A stretch of DNA of 64,000 nucleotides. It comes from Takakia lepidozioides. Its lineage: Eukaryota > Streptophyta > Takakiopsida > Takakiales > Takakiaceae. The notes beneath the pieces were generated by a model that did not search any database, was not told where the DNA came from, and worked only from the letters and a program-made list of their open reading frames with translations. The stretch spans positions 44,454,001 through 44,518,000 of the forward strand of contig CM060731.1 in assembly GCA_030704615.1 (NCBI GenBank), in the 5' to 3' direction. A program made the position numbers and the translations under genes. Below are positions 9,874 to 22,559 of this stretch, in pieces; position 1 is the stretch's first letter; every line of letters starts with the position of its first letter.

Positions 9874-12800
9874 ATATTGATTGGCTACAACCCAATTTGT
9901 CAAAAGCATGTCATTCCATGAAATGGTCGTGTTGGAAACTCTAGTGCAAATATGTCGCTCTTGACTGAAGAGAGATCAACTTCTCTAAGAAGTTGCCGAT
10001 GTTGCCGATCCCAACGACAATGTTTTTCTCCCCGCAGTCATCGCATCATAGTGAATCTTACACAAAATAAATATGATACTGGGGGATTCTGCGGCAAAAA
10101 CCGGTGAACAGCTGGATTTCCAAAATTCGCCTTCCTCAATGTATCATATAAAATCATAGCAAAATCCCTCACTCTACACCTTCAACCATTTTTGTTGTCC
10201 ATCAACTGTCAAGGCCAAACTAGTTTAATCCAACTAGATCCCGAGGAATGCATGGATTTTCGGAGGTTTTTTTGAACTCGCCTCTTTCAATATACTACTA
10301 AAAAGCCTATCAAAAACTACACTCCAACACACCCCCAAGTGCAATATGGCAAGCCTATGATTTCTTTGAAGAACATTGGCAAGCAATATGAGAGAAAATA
10401 TGGGTGAATTTGAGGTCTGCCAATCCAAGCTCATTCCTTTGGCAGGTAACAAACCGGATACTAAAAATAGGTACCTTGATGAAACATGATCTTGCATTAA
10501 AGCCCGGATGAAGATTGGTTAGTATCTACGAATCAGCTTAAGGCATGTGTCATGGGATTGTGACCTGGAAAGCAAAAGGCACATGGTCTTTTGCCTGGTG
10601 TCCACTCTTAGTGTACATGTGTGTTGTGAAATCTGTGCAGAATATAACGAGATGATTTAGTGATTCCTTCCTTCACATGTTAATGCATCTTTGTTTAGCT
10701 AGCCACATTCATTCCTAACTGCACTTCCCCTCTATTCTAGAACTACCTCGTGAGGACATGAGTATTCGAGACAAATATTAATTAGAGAAACCTGAGTTGG
10801 AGCGCTGCCTCCCGAGCTTTTTGCCGCTAGTAGAATTGCAACATCCTACAATTTTCACACATCCTCAAAAACATGAGTTAAAATTCTCAGTCTAAAACAT
10901 GGAATTCAAAAAGACATGGCTAGAACTGTAACAAGTGGCTCATGCAACCTCCGATTTTGAGGCAAAATCAAGCCGACACCATTTTTGCAAAGACATTGCT
11001 AACGCTATTCTTAGAATGGGCCAATAATGCGCCACTTTGGAATGCGTACAACTCCATTACTAAAGCCTACATAAAACATATTAATAAGATAGAATTATCA
11101 ACATACAGATTGTCAAAATGTTCACCACATTTTGTTTCACAAACTTTAAAATGATTAAATTAGAACTCATCCACTTAAGTACTCAAAGATGAAATCGACA
11201 TTTAGACATTTCCCTAGAAGGGCTCTCATGCACACCACTTCCAAGAATTGGAAATTTCAAAAGTTGTAGCGACATGTATAGTGCTTCGAATAAGACACTC
11301 AATAGCCAAAACATGTATCTAAGAACGTACAATCTTAAATGTACAATATGAACACCACTAGTCGTCAATATAGTATATACTAACAACTGCTTAGAATGCT
11401 TTGAATTGACAAGTATACTAGAAAGCACTAGATGTTCAATACAAGAGAGACAGAGACAGAGAGATGACTCCGACGTAACTCAATCACTAGATGTAGACTT
11501 TGAAAAGTGAACTAGTAGGTGGTGGTGTTTATTTGAGAGCCCCAACCATTTAAGGAGGTCTCTTGCTGGTTATGACAAGTGCCCCCTGCATTCTTAATAT
11601 CCCTAATTAGGGATCTACAAAGTTAGGTGTTAGCCCTTTGTTCATCCATTTTAACATCAATGTGTTTGGCAAAAGCTTATGGGCAAGTAAAAAAAGAGAT
11701 AAAGATAAAGATAAAGTTTAACGTCACTAAAATTCGTCGAATTTACTCGTGAATCTTCACGTTAAAGATTCGTGAATCGTTAAAGATTTATCGAATTTAC
11801 ACGTGAATCTTTAACGTCCAATGAATTTACAGAGCCTACTGCTCAACACACAGGCCAACGAGGGCCTAATGGACGGTCTGAAGGAGAAAGAGAAAGAGAT
11901 AAGTTTTGTCTTGTAAATACATGAAATGACAATACAACCTTAAAACAAGGCAGCATCACGAAGCATTTCCACTGGGCAATTTGTAGAGATACTTGTAGTA
12001 AATCATATCCACAGAGCAATTACCCAGTACCACAAGACCCCCCTATTTTCAAAAAGAGTAAATCACAACTCCTATATGAATTAATTCACATTGGTGAATG
12101 GGGCGGGTGGTGGGGATATGTGTTTGTTATCAACAAATAGAGTGGCAGTGGATCAAGGCATTTTAGCTATGCAAAATTACCAGAGAAGGGTCATTTAGGA
12201 GAACAAATTTCAATTTAACCATACCAGTGATCGAGATGGTATGGAAATAGATATTATCTCATAAAAGTCATGTTTCTGGAAGTATATTTAGTTGGCATCC
12301 CTTGAAAAACCTTTTGCATAGTGTATAGTAAAGCCCAGTGTACAAACCATTAGGGGAAGCGTCTTATAATTCCATTATGCAAAGTAATGTTCAGCAGCAA
12401 GTGACTGTCCAGTTTCTAAGAGCTGCATGAAAACAAAAAAGAGATACCAAGTATACCTTCTTGTCAAGGATACAAAGAAAGGCCAGTGCAATCGTCTCAT
12501 AAAATGAGGAGACACCATATATGGTGTTACTCAATTCATAGATTAAAAACGAGTACCTTATTGTAGGAACTACCAGGGAGCTCAAACTCAAGAATTGAAA
12601 ACTGTTTTAGCATTGGTAGAATACCACACCATGTTCCTGGATTTGTAAAATCCCAGCTTGACAGAGTTTTAGTCAATCACCTAGGATTCAAGAGTGAATA
12701 AAACTGAAAGAGTTCAGTAGTAAAGGAAATATGAGTTATCTGTGGAGAAAATTTTGTAAACCATTTCCCATCGTATATGCTCCCCTACTCGACTGAGGTT

Positions 12801-12884
12801 CAGCCATGGTCCATCGTCTTCATATGTATCTGTCTTCTCTTATCAACAAGCAACACCACCTGCAACGAATAGAATGATTCAAGG
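9874..12884. other. No gene recognised
   Basis: About 3 kb without a convincing gene on either strand. Open frames are short and lack domain similarity. The only structure noticed is the inverted-repeat block near 11.7-11.83 kb, listed separately. Confidence 0.5.
11695..11830. repeat. Inverted and direct repeats around GTTAAAGATTC
   Basis: After a GATAAA tandem tract (about 11698-11718), the sequence holds CGTTAAAGATTCGTG near 11760 and its inverted partner CACGTGAATCTTTAACG near 11800, with further GTGAATC and TCGAATTTAC copies between. The arms could form a stem of about 15 bp. This may be the terminus of a small DNA element, but no matching second end was seen. Confidence 0.5.
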
Positions 12885-14340
12885 AGTGAGAATCTTCACA
12901 CTGGAAGAAAGTTATGGCCTCTGAGTTTCAATCTCTCCAAGATAATAAGATTTGGAGCCTTGCTAAACTTCCACATGGACGGCAGTCTTTTGGCTGCACA
13001 TGGATTTTCAAAGTTAAGTGCAATGCAAATGGTTCTGAAGCAAGGCACAAAACTTATTTGATTGCAAAGGGGTTTTCACAAATTGAAGGTATGGATTACA
13101 ATAAAACCTTCTCCCCTATTGCACGGATGAAATCAATTTGAGTGATTCTTGCATTTGATGCCGTTGAAAATCTTGAGGTACATCAGATGGATGTATGTAC
13201 AACCTTTCTCAATGGAGATCTTACGGAGGAAATATGCATGGACCAGCTAGAGGGATTTGCTGTAGAAATGAAAGAGATGATGGTGTGTAAACTCCTCAAG
13301 TCCTTGTATGGTTTGAAGCAATCTCCTAGGGCATGGAATGACAAGATTGATACATATTTCATGGCTGAAGAGTTTGAGAGGAGCTATGCTGATTATAGTG
13401 TTTACTATAAGAGGGCTCATGGAACTCTTCTGTAATCATAACCTTGTATGTTGATGATCCAATCTTGATGTCTAATGATTTGACTTTGTTGAAACACATA
13501 CAGAGTGTCAATATCTCAAATGAGTGTGAGATAGTGGTTGTGTGGTCATAAGAGTGTAAGTTGATGATCTGATCTTGGTATTTAATGACTTGACTTTGTT
13601 GAAAAAGACAAAGTGATAACTCAAAGAGTCTGAGATGATGGATCTGAAAGCGATCATGTGATTATGTATTGATCAGGCTTTGTTGAAAAAGACAAAATGA
13701 TATCTCAAATAAGTTTGAGATGGTGGATCTGAAAGAGATCCTATGATCATGTGTTGATCAGACTTTGTTGAAAAAGACAAAGTGATATCTTAATGAAGTT
13801 TGAGATGGTGGATCTGAAAGAGATCAAGTATTGTTTGGGGGTATCGGTTCGACAAGACCGAACAATTTACCTGAATTAGCGTAGGTATCTTAAAGATATC
13901 TTAAGGCGCTTTGGTATGGCTGAAAGTATGCCGGTAAATACCCCGTTTGTCCCAAATTGCAAACTCTTAAAGGAGATGAGTCCTAAAAGTGCTGCAGACT
14001 TGGAGACAATGAGAGATGTTCCTTATCAAAGTGTTTGTGGGAAGTCTCATGTATACAATGGTCTGTACAAGGCCAGATATTGCATAAACAGTTGTAAGCC
14101 AATTTGTGGCTAACATTGGGCAACTCCATTGGCGGATTTTTCGTTATCTGAGAGACACATAGGATTATGGTGTGTGCTTGAGAAAGAACAATGATAGTGT
14201 TTGGTTGTCCAACCAAGTGGGTTCATATGGTATCTCAGATAGTGCTTGCAAAAGCACAGAGCTGGGTAGATGCAGACTACACTAGCTCAGTTTGGACTGC
14301 AATTTGCAGTTTTCGACTAACTGCTTGTCATATTATTCTT
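12885..14340 (+). mobile_element. Ty1/copia pol fragment (RT to RNase H), decayed
   Basis: The segment begins inside the copia reverse transcriptase with WKKVMASEFQSLQDNKIW and KGFSQIEGMDYNKTFSPIAR. After a TGA at 13139-13141 the same frame continues with VHQMDVCTTFLNGDL and LYGLKQSPRAWN. The catalytic YVDD region near 13450 is disrupted (TLYVDDPIL, in another frame). A TAG at 13877-13879 interrupts the stretch before RRYLKDILRRFGM. RNase H-like residues follow near 14160-14280. A tandem array splits the RT domain. No LTR is recognised. Confidence 0.75.
13550..13830. repeat. About 90-100-bp tandem repeats inside copia RT
   Basis: The unit TTTGTTGAAAAAGACAAA...GATGGTGGATCTGAAAGAGATC occurs three times in a row (near 13588, 13679 and 13765), with a partial copy near 13486. 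Each unit carries the segment that encodes LLKKTK...FEMVDLKEI in copia RT. This is an internal duplication of coding sequence, not a terminal repeat. Confidence 0.7.
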
Positions 14341-15025
14341 CACCATATACACATAAGTATATATTCATAGCAAATGGACTTAGAATGGGTTAGCCACTTA
14401 CCATATGTATATGTGGGTACAATTATTTTGGAATTTGGATGAAATCTCATGAAGTTATGGACTTTTGCAAGGAATTCCAATGGACTGTCACACTCCCTTT
14501 ATTGTCCCAAATGCCATCTGAAAAACCTATTTGTGCGAACCAATTCATTATATGGACTTTACAACTAAATACACAATGTTTGAATAAACACAAATATAAA
14601 TTTGTGAACAATTCCATCCATCCATCAAAACACTATGGACTTTTTTGTACCAAAAAAACCCCCAAAATGACAATTTGTCCATAACATTTTGAAAAGCTCA
14701 TATTTGGGTGGAGATCTTTGCTAAGAATATATATATATTGTTATTGTCTCTGGGAGCTTATTGTTATATGGATAAATTTCATAACTACAAGATAATAATA
14801 TATTTAAACAAATATCTTTAATTAAAATTTAATTAATTTTTTCAGAGCAAGGCAATGTGGGGTGGGACAGATCTTTCAACCACTGGCGAGCATATATTGC
14901 TGCAGTGTTTGGCGGTGTCCGTAATATAGCAGAGTTCTTGCCGGGAGGAATCTGAAGAAATATGTATAAGTCCATGATCTGAGAATCTACTCCTCCAAAT
15001 AGTGGATTCAAAGACGTAGAGAGTT
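14341..15025. other. AT-rich, no gene recognised
   Basis: AT-rich sequence with an ATATATATAT tract near 14728. No coding or structural feature is supported. The 3' part lies just downstream of the FYVE-SYLF gene, in its transcription direction. Confidence 0.4.
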
Positions 15026-17702
15026 TCAGTTGAAAGATGAATCAACTTTTCCAAGGAGATCATGCAAGGCACTGTAAAGGGGTGCCGCTGCCCATGGCCG
15101 AGGCACAGGGCCCAACAGAATATCTGTTGCCGTAAGGTATGCGTCTCCATAGAAATTCAAATTCGTCTCAGAGCGTGTGGCCATGACATTTCCCTCCAAA
15201 GAAACCCCAAAAAAGGCCCCTGCAAAGCCAATAATAAAGTGAGCCTCTGGGGAGAATCTCACAATACTGACTAGACTAGTTTGGGACAAACCGAGGACAT
15301 CCGAGTGCTTTGATCTGACCTAGGGATATTTCGAGCCTTTACAACCAACGCACGTGTGCAGGACGAAGGGCTACTCCTACAAACAGCAAAGTTCCTCAGA
15401 AATAACCTACTTGATCCCATTGTACAGTAATAGCCTCGTTTTCATCTGCATAGTTCATGAGCAGGCTTTCTCACCTAGAAATCATATCAACAGAATGTAC
15501 TCATAAGACATTGTTTAATCATATCAACAGAGACATGGGAAGAGAGGCCAGAAGAGGGTTGGGGGTGCCGGTTGAAAGGGAAGATTGACTTGGCAGCTGG
15601 TCAACAGCTTCAACCACTGTGGCATGACCTACACCCAGAATTACCATATGGCTCTCTCACATGCTTCCCATACTGCTACAGTGGCCGTCTACCTTCAGCA
15701 GTGTGATAGGCAACTGCTATTCTGCTGCCAGACGCATGTAGTGAGCAAAAAGGAGGGTGGAAGAGGTACACAGAAACATGGAAATGACATGCCTGAGTAT
15801 ATCTCACCTTTACTGCAGCTATAAGTGTAGCAAGCGGCTGCCCCTCCATCACCTGCACGAACGTCAGCCTCAACAGATCTACCTATGGGGCCTGCAGCAG
15901 CACTCATGCCAGCACCCACTGAGAAATGGACATGCCCGCCAAACGCTTTCACAGCTTTAACAGTGCTGAGTACAATGATGAAGTCCGTGAGCTCCCCTCC
16001 TGCCTGCCCAGGGAAAACCACAGTACCAAAGCAGCCAGCCAGCCAGCCAAACACAACAAATTAGATCTTCCAACCAAATGGAGAACATGGGAAATCTATA
16101 TTTGAGAGAAAAAAGATAGCCCTATGTGTGATGCTTTCTTACTTGAGCACCCCACCCAAGCCCACAAGAGGCAATAGCCAAAGGCGCAGACCAGGTGCCA
16201 TCTGCTCTCCGAGCAACCACAAGTCCAGTGCCGACTTGGTGCCGACCTTATACGTGAGCATCATGCCAGCTTTCATGATGGTGAGAATGGCAAGCCCTCA
16301 TGCTCCTCTTAGCACTGTGTCAGGTAACGACCTCTCTGGTTTCAGCCTTCCAACCTGCACCCCCAGCACTCTGTCAATGTAAAATGATGATGCTCTACTC
16401 TCTAGTCTTACTGCAGTACCCTTCTTGGTCCAAAGTGACAGACACAGAAGAGAAAGGACAAGAAGGGGCCAAACCAACAATTCTCCTAGGAACTTGTACA
16501 ACTTGCCACTGTCTGCCAGAAATTTTTCCACAGGGATACAATAAACTGCATTGACCACTACACCTGAACACTTCAGCTTGGCAAGTACCTTGTAGTAGCT
16601 GCGCACAGTGTTGGTGGCCTTGTAGATTTCCTGCTGCATGGAGAGGCCAATTGGGCTGTTAACCCACCCCCGCATACAGCTGAGGTCTGTCACATCGTGT
16701 GTTGCCACCTGCCATGCGGTTGCACAGTGACACATGGATATCAACTGGAAAGTAATGAAAGCAGTAATCAACGAATACCTGCCCTACCAAACTTATCCAA
16801 CCAAGGTCAGAGCCACAACAATGCCATGGTGGTAAAGCACATGTGCTGCATTGCTGACACGGTCTGCAAGAGTGCGTTGGATGGGCTCCAGACGCTCAAA
16901 GCATACATCACAAACTCTCTGAGGGTTGTGCTCCCGAAACCTCACTGGCAACAGACACCTCCCCAACGATCACCTCCGGCAGAACAAGCCTCCGCAAAAC
17001 TGACAGTGATGACGGCCACATGTGATTGGTCAGAAGCTAGCTGCACATTGCATGCATGTGAAAGCAGCACTATCAGGCATCCAAGATGGGGGTTCTGCCT
17101 CCAGAAGGGCCCTTAGAGCTCGAACATCGTCCCCACTGGCCCCAGTTAAGAGGGGAGGGGCACTAGGACTGTAGCTGTGGCTGTGGCCATAGCTACTCCG
17201 ATTGGCACTGTACCTCTCCACCCCTGTACATCCCCTGTTAGAGTCGCTGGCCAACCTGGCTCATCATACTCTACACGTGCAGCACCACCGACCCCAGTTA
17301 CAATATCTAAAACTCCCCTCAAAACATTGCAGACACTGAGATCCGAGCTGCGATCTCTCTCATCCTCCTCACCTCGCTGGCCTCGGTCGTCCTCTGTAGC
17401 CAAACCCCCCCCATCTTTCCCTCCCTTGATAGATGTTAAGGGATCCAAGGTCCTGTTTCTTCGGGCCAAGGCGGGTCGTACTGAAACTGCCCATGACCTC
17501 GTTGTTCTTTCTCTAGCAGGCACTTTCTTTGTGAGGCCAGACGCTCTGACTCTGCTGCCGCAAAGCGCGCAGCCAACAAGACAGCCTGTGCACGCTCAAG
17601 TGCATCCCTCAGGTCCAAATTGAGGCCCAAATTATGATCAGCATCAAAGGGCGCGACACAGAGGGCATAGGGGCAATGCTGAATGCATCTGAACCTGTAC
17701 AA
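15026..17702 (-). pseudogene. FYVE zinc finger plus SYLF (Ysc84-like) gene, broken
   Basis: Exons on the minus strand are about 17702-17130 (N-terminus, frameshifted), to 16841 (FYVE), 16708-16589, 16354-16143, 16003-15808 and 15219-15026. Splice sites and phases agree for the last four. The N-terminus has LNLDLRDALERAQAVLLAAR. FYVE is shown by PITCGRHHCQFCGGLFC. SYLF is shown by MKAGMMLTYKVGT, AGGELTDFIIVL, SVGAGMSAAAGPIGR, DVRAGDGGAAACYTYS, and GVSLEGNVMATR in the last exon. The family binds phosphoinositides and acts at endosomes. Lesions: in-frame TGA at 17030-17032, 16970-16972 and 16298-16300, an 11-bp tandem duplication at 16225-16246, and an N-terminal frameshift. Intact exon structure shows it is not a retrocopy. 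Confidence 0.8.
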
Positions 17703-19620
17703 TAACCAGGAAACACATTAGATGCTTGAAAACTAAGGTAATCCAGTTTAATTGCTCATCATGTTCTTGGTGGCAGACTCAAGGAAGAGAAGATGGGAGA
17801 ATAAGTGATAAGAGATGTAATTATCATCCTCCGGTTACATTTGGCATGAACTCAACTCTGCAGATTTGTAATCAAGAGCATTACAACTCATACAAGTGGC
17901 ACATAGAAGATCAAGACCCGGGATATAGGGACTGTAGAGCATGTACAAGAGTATTCCTGCACAGCTCCTTGGGAGTCTCTGGGTCAGGCCCAACCAGCAA
18001 GTGCGAGTCCAGAATGACCACCTCCATGTCGGGTAATGTCACAAACTAACAACACTACTTTGCATTCATTGCATCAATTCAAAATGCATCCTGATACTCT
18101 TTGGACGAATGGAATTGGAGACCCCGAGGGTTGCAAACATAAACACACTGCACCAAAGCACAAAATCAGATTCAAAACACCAAACATCTGAATACTGAAG
18201 AAGACAAAGTACTTCAATTTTGCAGATGTTTCAAGTCCATGTCGGTCTCCTGAGCACTCATTTGGATAGTGTATTGTCTAGGAAAGAAGCTTGGATGTCA
18301 AATTTGCCCTAAAAACACATCTAGTAAGATGAAGGTAGGTCGATGTACCTTTTGAAGGCATGTAAGGCAGCCATTGTGGCCACAGGCCAGGGAAGCAGGC
18401 CCTCCATAGGTACCCAGGACTTCCATGCACATGGTACGTGGGCACTTCATCACGGTCCACAAGACTGTGGTTTGCCTGGCCCCTCTTGGGAGTGCTGCTG
18501 TCCTCCATGCTGTCTCAAACTTCTGCTCCCTCTTCTTTACACACCCTCATGGGGATGTGTTTTGTCAACTTATTTACAGCTTATATATGAAAATATCTTT
18601 TTTCTGCCTGCAATTTGTAAACGATTACAAATTACTGGTTAGCATGTCATGCCTTGAGACAACATGACACATATGAGGATCATCTAATCCTACTAGATGT
18701 GGAAAGACGACTATCCATTACTAAATACTGAGAACCAGGCTCTCAAAGCAAAAGGGCCTTCTTAGTGAATCCATCACCCTATCGAAGAATACGCCTGAAA
18801 CAACAGATAACATCCAATCCTACCAGCAAAGTCTGATGTTGGACCGACATCCATACATTAGCTTTCTTCTAAACACAGAAGTGGGACATGTGCCCATTCT
18901 TTGCACTGCGTAAAGAGCAGGGTTTCCTTATAGGGAGGCACAACTTACTAGAATCTAGAGGTTTGGGTACATGCCACCCTCTGAAATTGTTGACTCAATC
19001 CCTACAACTTACCCCTTGATGCATAAGTTCATGGATAATAGATAAACCATTCAATGTGAATGCCCACATATGACGACCATTCTGACAGGGAGAGGGAGAG
19101 ACTGACCGTAAAAACGTTGAGTTCAAAATCTTCCCGAGTTGAATGGCATCCTTTTACAGGTCTCCCTGCATCCCAGGCACACCAAGAATGCTCAGAGGGA
19201 TTTGGATTTGAGGACAAAAAGGCACAACCTGCCTAAATAGTAGCATAACTAGGTGGTTTCTGAGCTTTTGGACACAGTAGAGCTACTGCGTCTGTCAGAA
19301 GAGGGCATCTTTCTTGTGCTGCTCTTCCAGAAATTTGGGGAAGAGATATTACCCAAGACCTCTGTAGCAAATTGCTTGACAGAGAGAAAGAAGAAATACA
19401 AATTTCGTACGGTACACCTCCAACCCTTCAACCCGACCGATGACTGCATGCACCGGGAGAAATATGTCATGGACACCACAAAGTGGATGAGGATAACTAG
19501 GGTTTAGGAGGAGACACAAACAAAGGCCCTAATAGTGGCGGTAAGAGCGCCCGACAGTCGAAAAGTGGGAGACACATAACAGAGACTTGAGAGATACTGG
19601 AAGAAAATCTGCAACTTTAC
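17703..19620. other. No gene recognised
   Basis: Several short frames were examined on both strands (for example 18278-18508 minus and 19253-19507 plus). None shows a domain, good codon continuity or splice support. The part near 17.7-18.0 kb may contain the 5' region of the FYVE-SYLF gene. Confidence 0.4.
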
Positions 19621-19639
19621 TACCTACATCACAAAAATT

Positions 19640-21835
19640 AGGCTTTCGGCCTTCTAAAGCGGGTTAGAAATACATTCAGAAACATAGACCAGACCAATTG
19701 GAGCCTTACCGCCGAAGGACGCAACAGAAAGTATAATTCACACGGGATCAGACGCAAGTACCTTTCTCTTTCACGCGCAATCCTCACAATCTGCAGCATA
19801 GATATTTGATAGCAGCACATAAGTTGCAGTATCTTGTGGATTCCCCTTGAGAATGCATTTTGCTGGACGATCTGCCCACCTCAACATTTCCATGAATTCT
19901 GCAGGCACCAAGCAAGGCCCCCCATACCACAGGACCTGGGTCTACGGACATTTTGTTAATAAAGTCCTCTCCTTCAGCCAATCACCCTGCACGGCCAAGA
20001 AGGTCCACCATGCAGCCAAAATGCTCCACAGTAGGAGTGAGGCCATGATCTCGAATCATGGAATTGAAGTAGTGGAGGCCTTCATCCACTAGCCCAATAT
20101 GGCTACATGCAGAGAGAACACATATAAAGGTGACACCATTTGGCTTAACCCCTTCCTGTTGCATTTGCGCAAATAGTCACACGGCCTCCATACCACACCC
20201 AAGCTGAGCATACCCTGCAATCATTGCATTCCATGAGACCACATCCCGCTTAACCATACTGTCAAACACGTAACGTGCATCCTCTCCACTGCCACATTTG
20301 GCATACATGTCAATAAGGGTATTCTCCAAAGTGAGAGTTGGCTCGATTTCAGATTTGAGGATGTCAGCATGGACCTCTTTGCCCTTGTCCAGGGCTGCCA
20401 AACTGGCACAAGCCGTGAGAACACAAATGAATGTAACCTGATTGGGCATCACCCCTCCCTGTATCATTTGCTCATATGTCTCCAAAGCCTCCCTACCACA
20501 CCCATGTTCGACATATGCAGTGATCATTGCACTCCATGGCACTACGTCTCGTTTAGCCATATTGTCAAACACTTGACGAGCATCCTTTATGCTCCCACAT
20601 TTGCTATACATGGCAGCAAGGACAGTCTCCAGAATGATATTTGGCTGAATTCCAGCTTTGATGATGTCAATGTGGACCTCTTTGCCCTTCTCCAGGGCTG
20701 TGAGGCTAGCGCACGCATTGAGAACGCAAACGAATGTGACTGTATTGGGCGTTACCCTTTCCCGTATCATCTGTTCATAGGTTTCCAAAGCCTCCTTACC
20801 ACACCCATGTTGAGCATATCCTGCAATCATTGAACTCCATGAGACCACATCTCGCGCAGCCATATTGTCAAACACTTCACATGCAACCTCAATGCTTCCA
20901 CATTTAGCATACATGTTGATGAGGGTGTTTGCTAGAATGATATCTGGTGCAATTCCAGCTTTGATGAGATCTGCGTGGACCTTTTCCACAGCTGCCAGGC
21001 TGGCACATGCATGGAGAACACAAATGAATGTGACATGGTTGGGTGTTACACCTTCACTTACCATTTGCTCATAGGTCTCCAATGCCTCCCTACCACACCC
21101 ATGCTTTGCATATCCTGCGATCATTGCACTCCATGAGACCACATCTCGCTGGGCCATATTGTCAAACAATTGACGTGCATCCATCATGCTTCCACATTTG
21201 GCATACATGTTGACAAGAGTATTCTCCAGAGTGATATCTGGTGCAATTGCAGCTTTGACGATGTCGGTGTGGACCTCTATGCCCTTTGCCAGGGCTGTGA
21301 GGCTTGCACACGCCTTGAGAACACAAATAAATGTGATCCTATTGGGAAATACCCCTTCCCGTCTCATCTGTTCATAAATCTCCAAGGCCTCCCTACCACA
21401 CCCATGCCTGGTATACCCTGCGATCATCATGTTCCATGTAAGCATATCACGGTCAACCATTTTGTCAAACACTAGGCGTGCATCCACCACATTCCCGCAC
21501 TTGGCATACATGTTGATGAGGGTGTTGAGTAGAAACATAGTTGGCTTGAATCCACTTTGGATAATGTGAGTGTGCACCTCCTTTCCTTCTTTTAGGCCTC
21601 TCCTTTTAATGCACTCTTGCAGGAGACAGGCATAAGTATTAGAGTCGGCTGACACGCCTCCTTGGTTCAAAATGTGCAGCGCCTCCTTCAGCTGTCCTGC
21701 TTTAGATAGTGTCCTCACATTCTGACAAGTGCTAGCAGAGTTCTTGTTGACCCCCTCTCTTGGTCCTCTTTCGAAAGCTGAATTCATTGTTGAGGAGCCC
21801 ATTTCAGATGACTGTGCCTGATTCAACCCCGCCAT
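19640..21835 (-). pseudogene. PLS-class PPR protein gene with broken C-terminus
   Basis: An uninterrupted 552-codon frame (21835 to 20177) begins MAGLNQAQSSEMGSS. It carries about five 100-residue units of the PLS type, each with a TLINMYAKCG, FDNMA-RDVVSWSAMIAGYA and EQM-EGV-PN-VTFICVL pattern. The family consists of organelle RNA-binding factors for editing or splicing. After TGA (20177-20179) the same frame continues LFAQMQQEGVKPNGVTFICV to LLGRAG. A second TGA (19982-19984) is followed by FINKMSVDPGPVVWGALLGA, the start of the E region. A one-base frameshift near 19865 then moves to a frame spelling DTATYVLLSNIYAA. A truncated 552-residue protein is possible, but the E/DYW end would be lost. 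Confidence 0.8.
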
Positions 21836-22226
21836 CCTGCAATACTCAAAAACTCTTTAGCTGCAATCGTTTCTCACTCATTGGATCGCCCTCAAAGGTC
21901 CTACATACTTCCAAGAAAGATCCTTTCATGGGGACAGGTTCTTTGCTATATCATAACAGGGTCTTTGTATTGCTACCCTTCTACATCACCGCAGGAAGGT
22001 GCACGTATAGCAAACCAACTATGCGTTTCAAGAATCACTTCTGATAACTATGTTCACCTTCACCTTGACAAAAATCACAATGTAACCATTCTCCCAGGAA
22101 TACCCACTTTGCCATTTTTGCTATTTTTTGTGAATTTCCAGCGACCAAAAGTACTTGGAATTCCACATCTCCCACATCGCAGGTCCAAAAATCATGAGAC
22201 CAAGCCCGCGCACCCCTCCTCGTCAA

Positions 22227-22345
22227 GGGCTTTCCAACCGTACCAAGCACCGGGGCTGGGCCCGCGGTTGGGGACATCTCAAATCTACAAAACCAAACAA
22301 AACAAAACAAACGTCTCTTGATTCATATATTGATCTGCAGAGATA
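22227..22345 (+). mobile_element. 3' end of a LINE-like element (first copy)
   Basis: The block GGGCTTTCCAACCGTACCAAGCACC...GGTTGGGGACATCTC followed by CTACAAAACCAAACAAAACAAAAC recurs at 24128-24230, where it ends a LINE with coding sequence. This copy has no recognisable coding region upstream. An AAAAC-type tail is visible. It marks a second, 5'-truncated insertion of the same family. Confidence 0.55.
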
Positions 22346-22559
22346 TTATTATAATAGATGAAATATCAATGACGACTTCCAAAATTATCCAATTTGTATT
22401 ACATAGACTTCGACATGTTGATCCATAATTTAATAAAACAAAATAAAAAAATTATTACTTCTAGTAGGTGACCTTTCTCAATTTCCTCCAGTATGTATAC
22501 ATAAAAATAAAAGTTGTTCGTTAAATTGTACTAGGGTAGCCTATGCCGTTGGCCCAAAT
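22346..22559. other. AT-rich spacer
   Basis: AT-rich sequence between two LINE-derived blocks, with no coding signal. Confidence 0.3.

Noticed and set aside
16290-20180. RNA editing as the explanation for TGA codons at CGA sites
   Set aside because: U-to-C editing occurs in some non-seed plants but in organelle transcripts. These are nuclear genes, and frameshifts accompany the stops, so decay is simpler.
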